Shown here one piece after another: positions 17,773 through 26,900 of a stretch of 64,000 nt of DNA. The DNA lies in the NCBI RefSeq assembly GCF_003865095.1, contig NZ_BHYK01000015.1, positions 1-64,000 on the forward strand, given 5' to 3'. Made by a program: the position numbers and the translations under genes. Origin of the DNA: Clostridium tagluense (GTDB lineage Bacteria; Bacillota; Clostridia; Clostridiales; Clostridiaceae). Numbering within the stretch: position 1 is the stretch's first letter; the number at the start of each line of letters is the position of its first letter. The notes beneath the pieces are model-generated. The model was not told where the DNA came from, did no database searches, and saw only the letters and a list, made by a program, of their open reading frames with translations.

Positions 17773-18015
17773 TTACTCATCAAAAGTTGATTCGTATTCT
17801 TCTAGTACTCTTTCAAACTCTTCCTCATCTTCTACTGCATTATATTCCTCTTTATCATTTACTGTTGTGATTTTATAGACAAAAGCATCCTCTTCATCTC
17901 CTATAGGAGCTAATAGCGCATATCTATTTTCATCTAATTCAATGATTTCTATTAATTCAAAATCGACCTTTTCTCCATCTTCATCCATCATTGATATAAT
18001 TTTATTTTCTTCCAT
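17773..18015 (-). CDS. DUF1292 family protein, copy 1
   Basis: An 80-residue, very acidic protein of the DUF1292 family (YrzB-like), common in Firmicutes and of unknown function. It shows IISMMDEDGEKVDFELIEII, ALLAPIGDEEDAFVYKI and a glutamate-rich C-terminus. The ATG at 18015 follows AAAGGAG; an upstream ATG at 18045 would place that site inside the gene. A second, diverged copy is at 21414-21650. The same fold often sits beside Holliday-junction resolvase YqgF in other Firmicutes, but not here. Confidence 0.8.
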   Translation of the reverse strand: MEENKIISMMDEDGEKVDFELIEIIELDENRYALLAPIGDEEDAFVYKITTVNDKEEYNAVEDEEEFERVLEEYESTFDE

Positions 18016-18162
18016 AAACAATCTCCTTTCAAACTTAATACTCACATTATACCGTTAATCTAGCTAATATGTCTATATGAAAATTTGATTTTAACAACAT
18101 TTTAAACTTAATCATACTTAAAGTGTGTTAGTCTATTTTATTTCAGATATCCTAACATATAT

Positions 18163-19161
18163 TCATTCACCATATCCATAAATTCCACTTATAGAAACTT
18201 CCCCTGAAACAATATATTCTGTAATTCCTTGTTGATTTTCGATAACTAATTCTCCACTATCACTGATATCTATTACCTTAGCTTTTACTTGTTTTCCTCT
18301 GTTTTTCAATTGGATTTCTTTCCCTATAAGCAAGGAATTTTCTCTACAAATTTCCATAGTTTCGGATACATTTCCATTTTCCACAAAATCATTATATAGT
18401 ACTTCAAAAATGTTTAATACATTTGCAAGCAAAAGCTTCCTATCTATATATTTGCCAGTCTCTATTGTAAGTGAAGTAGCCACACTTTTTAAATCCATTG
18501 GTATATCTTTTTTTTCCAAGTTTACATTTATACCTATGCCCATAACTAGGTAGTTAATATGATCTATTTCTCCAGTCATTTCTGTTAATATACCACATAC
18601 TTTTCTACTATTAATTACTATATCATTAGGCCATTTAATACTAGTTTTAATGCCCATTTTCATTATAGCCTGCTGAACAGCAGCTGCTCCAATTAAAGTT
18701 ATTTGAGATATATTTTCTGTGACTATGTTTGGTCTAAGTATTATTGACATCCATATACCCTTATATTTAGGAGATATCCAATTTCGTCCTAGCCGTCCAC
18801 GGCCTGTGGTTTGCTCCTCACTTATTATAACTGTTCCATGTTCTTCTCCGGCATCTGCTAATTTTTTAGCAATAGAATTGGTTGAGCCTATAGAATCATA
18901 GTGAATTACATTTTTACCTATGTACTGCGTACTTAGAAAGTCTTTAATTTCGTCCAAGGTAAGTATATCTGGTGAGGATATTATCCTATACCCTTTTCTT
19001 GAAATTGCTTCAATTTCGTAGCCATCTTCTTTAATTGTATTTATATATTTCCATATAGCAGCACGACTAACTCCTAGCTCTTCACTGATTTTTTGTCCTG
19101 ATATAAAATCATTTCCACTTTCCTTAAGTAGCTTAATAATTTTCTCCTTCGTAATGTCCAC
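18163..19161 (-). CDS. birA: Bifunctional biotin-[acetyl-CoA carboxylase] ligase / biotin repressor
   Basis: A 332-residue BirA. Residues 1-60 are a winged helix-turn-helix (ISGQKISEELGVSRAAIWKYINTI), so it can act as biotin repressor. The ligase domain has GRGRLGR (biotinyl-AMP loop, near 120), SIKWPNDIVI and KVCGILTEM, then a C-terminal SH3-like domain. It attaches biotin to carboxylase carrier proteins. The annotated start is a GTG at 19161, but the AGGGGG motif abuts it. An ATT two codons later is better spaced, so the N-terminus is uncertain by two residues. No biotin operon or obvious operator is nearby. Confidence 0.92.
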   Translation of the reverse strand: MDITKEKIIKLLKESGNDFISGQKISEELGVSRAAIWKYINTIKEDGYEIEAISRKGYRIISSPDILTLDEIKDFLSTQYIGKNVIHYDSIGSTNSIAKKLADAGEEHGTVIISEEQTTGRGRLGRNWISPKYKGIWMSIILRPNIVTENISQITLIGAAAVQQAIMKMGIKTSIKWPNDIVINSRKVCGILTEMTGEIDHINYLVMGIGINVNLEKKDIPMDLKSVATSLTIETGKYIDRKLLLANVLNIFEVLYNDFVENGNVSETMEICRENSLLIGKEIQLKNRGKQVKAKVIDISDSGELVIENQQGITEYIVSGEVSISGIYGYGE

Positions 19162-19206
19162 CCCCTTTTTATTTTACCAAAACATGAGTAAGGTATTTAA
19201 ATCATG

Positions 19207-20076
19207 TTATAATCTTCTGTATTCTTCTTGTTTATATCTGTGTTCACCTTTTAGTGCAAGGTCAATGTCTTGTAATAGCTGATTTTTATCTCCTGGCAAT
19301 ATCCCCGAAAGTGCCAGGTAATTTGAAGCATGATTGCTTCTAAAAACACAACCATCAACTTCTACATTTTGCAAAAATTCTCTTGTCTCATACATTATTT
19401 CTTCTGGCGTTAATATATGAAAATCACCTTTTTGCACATCTTCATATATGGGAGTTCCACTTTCTAACATTAAAGTTAAAAACCCTAGATAATCTGGGTT
19501 TATAGCACTTATAAGTTTTGCGGATTCTATTGCATGCTCTCTTATTTTTGCCCTGCCTCCTATTCCTGAAATCAATGTAGCAGATAACTTTATTCCACTT
19601 TCTTTAACCTTGCGTCCTGCCATAATCATCTCGCATGCAGTTACTCCCTTATTTATACTTTTTAATATTTCATTACTTCCAGATTCAACACCTAGATACA
19701 CAATACCAAGGCCAAACTCTTTAAGCTCTCTAAGTTCATCTAGCGATTTTGATAAAATATCATTAGATGTTCCATAAATGCCCACTCTTTCACACTCAGG
19801 AAATAATTCTCTTATTTTTGATAATATAGATTTTAATTTATTAGTTTCAAGGACTAGCGCATCTCCATCCCCTAGAAATATCTTTTTAATTAGTCCATAG
19901 TTTAATTTAGCCTGCTCCAAGTCCTCTATAATCTCTTTTAAATCACGTATTCTAAACTTCTTTTCTTTGTACATCCCACAAAAGCTACACCCATTATGTG
20001 AACATCCAATAGTAACTTGTACTATAAGACTATGTGCCTCACTGGGTGGTCTATATACTACACCTTCATATCTCAC
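19207..20076 (-). CDS. Radical SAM protein
   Basis: A 289-residue radical S-adenosylmethionine protein. The cluster motif near residue 25 reads GCSHNGCSFCGMY, i.e. CX4CX2C, one residue longer than the canonical CX3CX2C. Later barrel motifs are LGDGDALVL, IYLGVESGSNEILK (actual sequence GIVYLGVESGSNEILK) and GIGGRAKIREHA. It ends with little more than the core barrel, with no B12 or SPASM domain. The GTG start at 20076 follows GGAGATG. It probably forms a short unit with birA, 46 bp downstream. The substrate is unknown. Confidence 0.85.
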   Translation of the reverse strand: MRYEGVVYRPPSEAHSLIVQVTIGCSHNGCSFCGMYKEKKFRIRDLKEIIEDLEQAKLNYGLIKKIFLGDGDALVLETNKLKSILSKIRELFPECERVGIYGTSNDILSKSLDELRELKEFGLGIVYLGVESGSNEILKSINKGVTACEMIMAGRKVKESGIKLSATLISGIGGRAKIREHAIESAKLISAINPDYLGFLTLMLESGTPIYEDVQKGDFHILTPEEIMYETREFLQNVEVDGCVFRSNHASNYLALSGILPGDKNQLLQDIDLALKGEHRYKQEEYRRL

Positions 20077-20240
20077 CTAATCATCTCCAATTGTCTAATT
20101 CTCCTCATAGCCACCGGCCTATGGGTTTCTTTTGTACTCCATAAGTATACCACAGGTTTTCATTAGAAAAATGTAGCCTTATTTAGATAATGTTTAATTG
20201 TAGATGGATTTTATGTATTTTAGTAGTTTTTGAATTTTAA

Positions 20241-20447
20241 GTTTTATTAATAAAAGTATATATTGTGTAAACTGCATTTGAACAAGCCTTAGTAATTCAC
20301 AATTTATTTTGTTATAGCTACGTTAAGAAAAACGCATGTTTGAGCGTCAGCGAGTTTGCGTTTTTTAGTAGCTATAACAAAATAAATTGTAGAATTACTT
20401 GGCGACGTGAATGCAGTTGTAACAATATATACTTTTATTTATTAAAC
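20241..20447. repeat. Repeat family A, copy 2 (diverged)
   Basis: The same architecture as the copies at 2153 and 59936: ends GTTTTATTAATAAAAGTATA and their complement, inner GAACAAGCCTTAGTAATTCA and its counterpart, and a central AGCGTCAGCGAG. It is clearly more diverged. The right end reaches the last codon of the HD-domain gene (stop at 20447-20449). It accounts for most of the 370-bp gap between the radical SAM and HD genes. Confidence 0.8.
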
Positions 20448-21076
20448 TACTTCGAACTCTCTAAATACTCCTCACACTTGCGGATAAAAGCTTTAATATT
20501 CTCCTTCTCCTCTTTGATTTTACTCTTACTTAGTTCACCCCTACCAAGTCTATCACACTCTGATAACAGTGCAATTTCTTTAATAGATATTTCTTGCGCC
20601 ATGCCTTTAACATCCCCGAAAGGTAAATCTTTCATTACAAATAGAGTTTGCATATGCCACCTAACTAAGGCTGTAACTCGCTTAATAAATTCTTCCTCCT
20701 CTGTAAATGTTCCAAGAAATTTTCTACAAAGATCTGCGCCAACCGTATCATGGTCATAAGATGTTATTTTGCCTTTTCTAATTTTTGTAGTAGGTGCTTT
20801 CCCCAAATCATGTAATAATGCACCCCACATAAATGCTCTTGGATTTTCGCTTAATCCTTTTACCTTTGCTGCATTATCTACCACGAGCATTGTATGTATC
20901 CATACATTTCCTTCTGGATGATGCTCTGGAGATTGGTCAGTTTCTACTAAGCAGCTCAATAATGTATAGGGATATTCAGTAAATATGCTCTCATTACTTA
21001 TTATTTTATTGAAATATATAGACGGCTTCTCGTCTTCCATTAAATGCTTTTCAAATTCTTCAAACATTTTCTTCAT
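20447..21076 (-). CDS. HD-domain (HDIG) phosphohydrolase
   Basis: A 209-residue HD-superfamily protein. The metal-binding H...HD...D pattern is visible: HPEGNVWIHTMLVVDNA, then WGALLHDLGKAPTTK and, later, WHMQTLF. It resembles the HD part of CCA-adding enzymes but lacks the nucleotidyltransferase domain, and is probably a metal-dependent nucleotide phosphohydrolase or phosphodiesterase. The ATG at 21076 follows GAAGGGA. The 3' end abuts a family A palindrome. Confidence 0.75.
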   Translation of the reverse strand: MKKMFEEFEKHLMEDEKPSIYFNKIISNESIFTEYPYTLLSCLVETDQSPEHHPEGNVWIHTMLVVDNAAKVKGLSENPRAFMWGALLHDLGKAPTTKIRKGKITSYDHDTVGADLCRKFLGTFTEEEEFIKRVTALVRWHMQTLFVMKDLPFGDVKGMAQEISIKEIALLSECDRLGRGELSKSKIKEEKENIKAFIRKCEEYLESSK

Positions 21077-21212
21077 ATGCTAATTCCCTTCTTTTTATTA
21101 TTCTTATTTGTATAATCTTCTATTATTATATTATAACAAAAATAACAGATGTTTATTATCATATTTTAGATAATAAACACCTGCCCCTTTTATTTTAGTA
21201 TATCTCTATTAG

Positions 21213-21389
21213 TTATTCTGACTTAGCTCCACCATACTCGCTTTTTTTAGTTTCAAAAACACTTTCATTAATTGCACTTTCTTCAACTGATTGAATTATT
21301 TGATTTTTAGAATGTGCATTTTTTGACTTTGTGTCTTTTTTAATATAATCACGCAAATTTTCCTTGCTGGCTTGCTCCTGATCCTTCAT
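21213..21389 (-). CDS. Small hydrophilic hypothetical protein
   Basis: A 58-residue, highly charged, lysine- and glutamate-rich peptide (MKDQEQASKENLRDYIKKD...) with no cysteine, signal or membrane segment; probably disordered. It has a strong AGGAGG site before the ATG at 21389. It follows the DUF1292 copy 2 gene by 24 bp, so the two are likely cotranscribed. No family recognised. Confidence 0.55.
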   Translation of the reverse strand: MKDQEQASKENLRDYIKKDTKSKNAHSKNQIIQSVEESAINESVFETKKSEYGGAKSE

Positions 21390-21413
21390 ATAAAAACCTC
21401 CTACCAATTATTA

Positions 21414-21650
21414 CTAATCTTCCTGCTCATTATACTTGTCTAATACTTTTTTAAACTCAGCTCCAAGACCTATAGACAAGTATTCTGTTTCACCATTCTT
21501 AACAACTGACCTGTAAGCATAAGCCTCATCAGAATCCTTGGGACCAACTATTACATATTCATTTCCGTCCAATTTAATAGCATCAATCAATTCTAAATCT
21601 ACTTTCTTGCCATATTCATTTAGTACAGTAATTGTTTCATTAGTTTTCAT
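21414..21650 (-). CDS. DUF1292 family protein, copy 2
   Basis: A 78-residue protein (MKTNETITVLNEYGKKVDLEL...) sharing the overall pattern of the DUF1292 protein at 17773 but less acidic and clearly diverged. The ATG at 21650 follows AAAGGAGGT; an upstream in-frame ATG at 21668 overlaps that site. It lies upstream of the small hydrophilic gene. Function unknown. Confidence 0.7.
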   Translation of the reverse strand: MKTNETITVLNEYGKKVDLELIDAIKLDGNEYVIVGPKDSDEAYAYRSVVKNGETEYLSIGLGAEFKKVLDKYNEQED

Positions 21651-21863
21651 GTAAATACCTCCTTTCACTTAATCAAATGAAAATAAATAAAAAACTATAA
21701 GGTATCTTTATTTATTTTCATGTACCTTATTAGGTTGTGCCTAAGTGAAGGTTTTATACTAAATTTTTATAATAACCCAGCACGGAATTTTCCTTAGGAC
21801 AAATGTACAAGTTATACGAAGACATCGCCAAAAGGTGTTTACTAAGTTATAAAACAATACAAA

Positions 21864-24305
21864 TCACTTTTTTACTACTCTAACTTCACCTACAAACCCA
21901 TCTAACAAAGCCTCATCTCCATCTTTAAGAATACTCATTGCATTTTTAACATTATATATAACTGGTATATTCATTTCTCTTGCAAGGATTCCTAGATGAT
22001 CAAAGGGAGAACCAGACTCTACAATGACACCTTTTACATGATTAACTATAGGCTCAAACTCTCCACAACGTGTAAACGGCACTACTAATATACAATTCTC
22101 CTCTAGATAAACAGGCATTCCCATTTTGACTTTTGCCTTAACCTTTTTTCTTAATCCTGAAAGCCCCTTTAAAATTACAATGTGTTCCTTAAAATCACTT
22201 TCACCTTCTTCATTACTCTCATCTATGCCTTCCATGTTTTGAGCAACCTCTTTTCCAATAGTAGGTGGTGCAAATAACTTTTTCTGATAATTAAAAAGCT
22301 GCTTTCTTTCATTTATAATATTGTTAAAATCACTAATGTTTGTTAATCCTTCTTTAATTTCACTTAAAGTAAGAAAATATATATCTTCTTTATGTTGTAT
22401 TTGCGTACTTCTAGTTAATATCTTTTCAGCCTCTACTAATGCTAAACGTAAATATGATTTTGCCATACGTTCAAAATAATAATGATGGTCATCTCTTGCT
22501 AAGTACGCTTTTTCAGCTAAATTGAATTTTTTTAAAAATTCTTCTCCTTTTTCTGTATCTAATGTGCTTAATATACTGGACTTAATTGTGTTTTTATTTT
22601 TTAAAGAATTCTCTCTAGAATTTTTGAAATTTTCAATATCAAGATTTAGAAATCCTCTTATATGTCCTATTATTTTAGAAGGTGCTTCCATCAATAGTGG
22701 ATTAAAATATGCACTGTTAACATCACTATCTAAATAACAAATTCCAAACTGTGCTATATAATCTTCCATTAACTTTTGTAAATTTTCACTTTTCGGAACC
22801 TTCTTAAGCCTTGCATACAAAAGCTCATCATAAGGGCAAGCTTTAAACATTTCATTTAAAATTTGATTTGAATTTACCTCACTTGCCATACCAATATAAA
22901 GTTCTCTTTCTTTATTTAATATACTAACATTAAACACTAAGTCGTAAAAATCATCTACATTAAAATCACTAATTATATTTTTACAGTATTCCATAAAAGT
23001 ATTTACATAATCACATCCATGAGTAACTGGCCAATGATTTGAAGCTATAAATTTCATGTATTCTACTGATTTTTCTAAAAATACTAATGCTTCACCTTTC
23101 GTTAAATCTCTTGACATATATGTATCTAATTCTTTTTTAAGAAGCAATAATTCTGGCAATACAACATCTTGAAATATGTTCTTATATTCATTATGTAGCT
23201 CTTCTAATATTTTTAGAAAGTTTCTCTCTTGCTGCTCTTGATTTACCATTTCTTTATCCCTATAAAAGAAGTAACCATTTTGGACACAATATTCAGTATA
23301 AAAATTTTGAAATCCTACAACATAAAACCCCTCATTTAAAGCCTCTCCTTGTATAAAGTTTAATTCATTAATTAGAGGTTCATAGGGCTTGTGACATTCC
23401 CTTCTCCAAGTATAACTTCCAGCGTCTTCCTTTTGCCACAGTAATTCAAAATCTTTAATTTTAAAGGTTGTGATAGTTCTTGCTTGAAGTATATAAATTT
23501 TATTGTACCTAATAGTCCATTCTATATCCTGGTATTTTCCAAATATTCTTTCTATCTTTAAAGTGATTTCATATAATCTATCTATCATATCCTTAGATGG
23601 TTTAAGAAAATTCTCTGGAATTCTTTGCTCTAGTATCTCACCAGTTTTTTTATTGATTTGATAAAAAGCTGAACTTACTTTACCACTAACATACTCATCA
23701 CATATTCCATTTACAACATTAATGTGCATTACATCTTTATCCATATCAATAGTATCCACTGAAAAGTTAACTCCAGAATATTCTCCTACAACAAATTGCT
23801 GGATAATTACACACATTTTTAGATCTTTAAAATTCAAATCATTATTTACGAAATATGCTATAACCCTATCATTAAATAATGAAGCAAAACACTTTTTTAT
23901 AGAAACTTTAACTTCTTCAAAAGAATTTAAATTTATAAATGAAGAAAACATACCTGCCATACTATATGCATCATTATCTTCACATAAGGCAGAAGATCTC
24001 ACTACATATTTCCCTCCACCTTCTTCATTTTGTATATTATTGAAAAACCTAAGGAGCTCTACCTCCATCTCAAAAGAAAATTCCCCATTTAATATAAAAT
24101 TACATATCTCTTCATTATAAGCTAAATAATCTTGAGCATTATAATGAAAATTATTATACTCAAGAAACTTCATAAAAAACTCCGAAGACAATGCAAAACC
24201 ATTTGGAACTTGCACCCCACTTTTTATTAACTCACCTAATGCACTTGCTTTAGTACCGTATTTCCCTTTGTCAGTTAAACATAAATCTAATAACATTGAT
24301 AACAT
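21864..24305 (-). CDS. PEP synthase / rifampin phosphotransferase-like protein
   Basis: An 813-residue protein with a split architecture. An N-terminal PEP/pyruvate-binding ATP-grasp domain (about 1-290) has KGKYGTKASALGELIKSG, RSSALCEDNDAYSMAGMF and QDIEWTIRYNKIYILQART. A middle, poorly recognised region (about 300-690) follows. The C-terminal PEP-utilizing swivelling domain carries the phosphoryl-acceptor histidine in SPFDHLGILAREMNIP. The PEP-binding TIM barrel of true PEP synthase is absent. This is the layout of rifampin phosphotransferase and related ATP-dependent dikinases, which phosphorylate a small molecule bound in the middle domain. The middle region here does not identify a substrate. 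ATG at 24305 with GGGGGTT upstream. Monocistronic. Confidence 0.75.
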   Translation of the reverse strand: MLSMLLDLCLTDKGKYGTKASALGELIKSGVQVPNGFALSSEFFMKFLEYNNFHYNAQDYLAYNEEICNFILNGEFSFEMEVELLRFFNNIQNEEGGGKYVVRSSALCEDNDAYSMAGMFSSFINLNSFEEVKVSIKKCFASLFNDRVIAYFVNNDLNFKDLKMCVIIQQFVVGEYSGVNFSVDTIDMDKDVMHINVVNGICDEYVSGKVSSAFYQINKKTGEILEQRIPENFLKPSKDMIDRLYEITLKIERIFGKYQDIEWTIRYNKIYILQARTITTFKIKDFELLWQKEDAGSYTWRRECHKPYEPLINELNFIQGEALNEGFYVVGFQNFYTEYCVQNGYFFYRDKEMVNQEQQERNFLKILEELHNEYKNIFQDVVLPELLLLKKELDTYMSRDLTKGEALVFLEKSVEYMKFIASNHWPVTHGCDYVNTFMEYCKNIISDFNVDDFYDLVFNVSILNKERELYIGMASEVNSNQILNEMFKACPYDELLYARLKKVPKSENLQKLMEDYIAQFGICYLDSDVNSAYFNPLLMEAPSKIIGHIRGFLNLDIENFKNSRENSLKNKNTIKSSILSTLDTEKGEEFLKKFNLAEKAYLARDDHHYYFERMAKSYLRLALVEAEKILTRSTQIQHKEDIYFLTLSEIKEGLTNISDFNNIINERKQLFNYQKKLFAPPTIGKEVAQNMEGIDESNEEGESDFKEHIVILKGLSGLRKKVKAKVKMGMPVYLEENCILVVPFTRCGEFEPIVNHVKGVIVESGSPFDHLGILAREMNIPVIYNVKNAMSILKDGDEALLDGFVGEVRVVKK

Positions 24306-24397
24306 ATTTAACCCCCCATTTCATTTTGTAATGTTGTTTTTTATGTAAGTTCTTAACATTTATTATACAAATTTACTTATAACTTTACAACCATAAT

Positions 24398-24440
24398 AAA
24401 GAAAGCGCCACTCAGCTATTAAAGCCAGGTGCCACTTTTT
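24398..24440 (-). terminator. Terminator of the CCA-adding enzyme gene
   Basis: An imperfect long hairpin (AAGTGGCACCTGGCT against AGCTGAGTGGCGCTTT on the minus strand) followed by T-rich sequence, about 60 bp beyond the stop. Confidence 0.5.
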
Positions 24441-24502
24441 ATCTAATGATCTTAGTAATATGCATCTTTGCATAAACAATGCTGTGTATTTCCATAGCAT
24501 TT

Positions 24503-25837
24503 TCACTCCATATATTCATCATAAATCATAGCTAAAAGTTCATCTTTGCTATTTAATTCCGGATTTTCTAATACTTTATCCAAAAGAAATTTAAGCATAG
24601 CCCCTATTTCTTTACCTGGTTTAAGAGAAAACTCACTAATTAAATCTTCTCCCTTTACTGCAATATCTTTTATAGATATTGGAACCTTAGATTCTAAAAT
24701 AGCCAATGTTCTTTCTTCCATTTTATGAATTTCACCTAAACGAATTTCAGGTAAATATGAACCAAGTGCATCTGCTCTTTGCAATGCGAATAGGTCACCT
24801 AATAAATCCACACCAACTCTATTTATAAGGCGTTTTACAGAAGCATCTGTTGGTTTTGCAAGTACATTCATATGTTCTTTTACTAAAATCCTGATTTTAC
24901 ATACACTTTGATTGTCAAATTTAAGTCGCTTAAGTATTTGTTCTGATAGTATAGCACCTTTTTTATCATGACCGTAAAAATGACCTATACCATTCTCATC
25001 CATAGTAAAACAAAGTGGTTTAGCTATGTCGTGCAGTAATCCTGCTATTCTTAAATTTAATGACCTCGGGCAGTTTTCCACAACAGCTAAACTGTGCTGG
25101 AATACATCCTTGTCATGGTGAGGATTTTTCTGATTAAAGCCTACGGTTTTTTGAAGTTCTGGTAGTATAAACTCCAATAGCCTAGTCTCCTCAAGTAACA
25201 TTAATGCTTTTGTTGAACTATTAGATACCAGCATTTTGCATAGTTCATCGCGAGTTCTTTCACTACTTATATTTAATATAAGATTGGAATTTTCACTTAT
25301 AGCCTTAAGCGTTTTTTCTTCTATTTCAAAATCTAACCTAGCTGCAAAACGAATTGCTCTAAGCATTCTTAGTGCATCTTCTTGAAACCTTTTATTAGGT
25401 TCCCCTACAGCTCTAATCGTTTTATTATTTAAATCTTCTATACCACCAAAATAATCTATAACACCTTGCTGCTCATTAAAAGCCATGGCATTTATTGTGA
25501 AATCACGTCTAGCCAAGTCTTGTTTTAAATTTGAAACAAAGATAACTCCCTCAGGTCTTCTATTGTCCAGATATTCACCATCTATTCTGTATGTTGTAAC
25601 CTCAAATCCTTCACCACTTATCATAACAGTAACAGTGCCGTGTTTTATACCTGTAGGCACTGTTTTATCAAATAGTTTAATGACATCCCCTGTCAGGGCA
25701 TTAGTGGCTATATCATAGTCTTTAGGCAGCAATGTTCCATTTATAAAATCACGTATGCTTCCCCCCACTATATAAGCTTCATATCCATTACTTTTTAAAG
25801 TATCTAAAATCATTTTCACATCATTTGGTATAAACAT
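24503..25837 (-). CDS. cca: CCA tRNA nucleotidyltransferase
   Basis: A 444-residue class II CCA-adding enzyme that builds or repairs the 3' CCA of tRNA. Motifs: GGSIRDFINGTLLPKDYDIAT with the catalytic DxD (metal A site), RRDFTINAMAF (motif B) and RFQEDALRMLRAIRFAARL (motif C/D). An HD domain follows (IAGLLHDIAKPL, KEHMNV), which suggests phosphohydrolase activity in addition to polymerisation. The ATG at 25837 has GGAGGT upstream. Followed by a terminator. Confidence 0.92.
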   Translation of the reverse strand: MFIPNDVKMILDTLKSNGYEAYIVGGSIRDFINGTLLPKDYDIATNALTGDVIKLFDKTVPTGIKHGTVTVMISGEGFEVTTYRIDGEYLDNRRPEGVIFVSNLKQDLARRDFTINAMAFNEQQGVIDYFGGIEDLNNKTIRAVGEPNKRFQEDALRMLRAIRFAARLDFEIEEKTLKAISENSNLILNISSERTRDELCKMLVSNSSTKALMLLEETRLLEFILPELQKTVGFNQKNPHHDKDVFQHSLAVVENCPRSLNLRIAGLLHDIAKPLCFTMDENGIGHFYGHDKKGAILSEQILKRLKFDNQSVCKIRILVKEHMNVLAKPTDASVKRLINRVGVDLLGDLFALQRADALGSYLPEIRLGEIHKMEERTLAILESKVPISIKDIAVKGEDLISEFSLKPGKEIGAMLKFLLDKVLENPELNSKDELLAMIYDEYME

Positions 25838-25946
25838 GATACCTCCGCTTAATATTAGGCTTAATTTATTTTTTTTCGTCAGAAAAAATTTCTTTTACTC
25901 TCAACTGTAGAAAGTTGACTTGTTATTCGTTTAAATGTGGTAAATT

Positions 25947-26810
25947 CTAAATATACATTGCTATAGGTATAATTTCAATTACAGGTTCATTGATTTCTAT
26001 TTGATTTTTATCATAATCCCTAATTAAATTTGTATTTTTTAGAAATCTATTTTTAAATTCTTGAAAATATTCCTCATCTAAATAATCAAAATATGTGCCG
26101 CTGAGCAAACTATTGCTATTGTTTTCATTTTCCTTCGAGATCCTTACCACTTTACCAAGCACAGTGATCTTAGCACCTTCAATATAATCTAAATTATCTG
26201 CCATATATTTTATTTCTAAAGGCACTATAAACTTTGTATTGTTAGTGCCTATGCTACTACTAATAAATTTTAAACATTTTTCTCTTTTACAGTTTTCCAT
26301 ATCCTGTTTCAGAATTTTTAAAACTTGGGTCTTAACTTTATTTTCATTACTTTCATCAGCGCTACCTATATTTTCAGGTGAAAAAGCCAATTGCATTTCC
26401 ATCACTCTTATTATATCTTCTATATACTCTATAACTGGATTTTTATACAATTGACCCGTAAATTGAACAAAATCAAATTCTACTATATTCTTTACATCAT
26501 TCTCATTATTTATAATTTTTAACATACTTTGATCATTTAATATGTTTTTTAACCTTGATAGTATTGTTATTACAATTGAGACTCTTTCTTCAATCCTCTG
26601 GGATGAAAATTCATTAACAAGTTGAACATTTAAGTCACCTTGCATTATTTTACCACAAGTAAGTTCATATAACGGTGTAATTGTACTAATAGTTAATTGC
26701 TTTCTAGTGGTTTCACTTTTAATTTCTGCAAACTCTTGTATTACAATGGTATATAGATTATTTATCATATCTCCATTAAGGTATAGTGGTATCAGTGCTC
26801 TATTGTCCAT
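25947..26810 (-). CDS. Hypothetical protein, possibly DUF6414-like
   Basis: A 287-residue soluble protein. It starts MDNRALIPLYLNGDMINNLYTI and ends with hydrophobic strand-like segments (INEPVIEIIPIAMYI). The middle is mainly helical and glutamate/asparagine-rich. The IPLYLN... start and size recall the DUF6414 group, but I cannot confirm this. I set the start at the ATG at 26810 with GGAGGG 10 nt upstream; a GTG six codons earlier overlaps that site. It lies 90 bp downstream of the Y-family polymerase and may be cotranscribed with it. Confidence 0.55.
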   Translation of the reverse strand: MDNRALIPLYLNGDMINNLYTIVIQEFAEIKSETTRKQLTISTITPLYELTCGKIMQGDLNVQLVNEFSSQRIEERVSIVITILSRLKNILNDQSMLKIINNENDVKNIVEFDFVQFTGQLYKNPVIEYIEDIIRVMEMQLAFSPENIGSADESNENKVKTQVLKILKQDMENCKREKCLKFISSSIGTNNTKFIVPLEIKYMADNLDYIEGAKITVLGKVVRISKENENNSNSLLSGTYFDYLDEEYFQEFKNRFLKNTNLIRDYDKNQIEINEPVIEIIPIAMYI

Positions 26811-26900
26811 GCCTCTTATGCCCTCCACAAAAATAGTACTTCTTACCTATCTTATATTACTTTTTTTATGATTTAGAACAGTAGCTTGGAATAAATTTAG

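Noticed and set aside
18163-19206. Biotin operator or T-box near birA
   Set aside because: No matching dyad or T-box landmarks in the short flanks.
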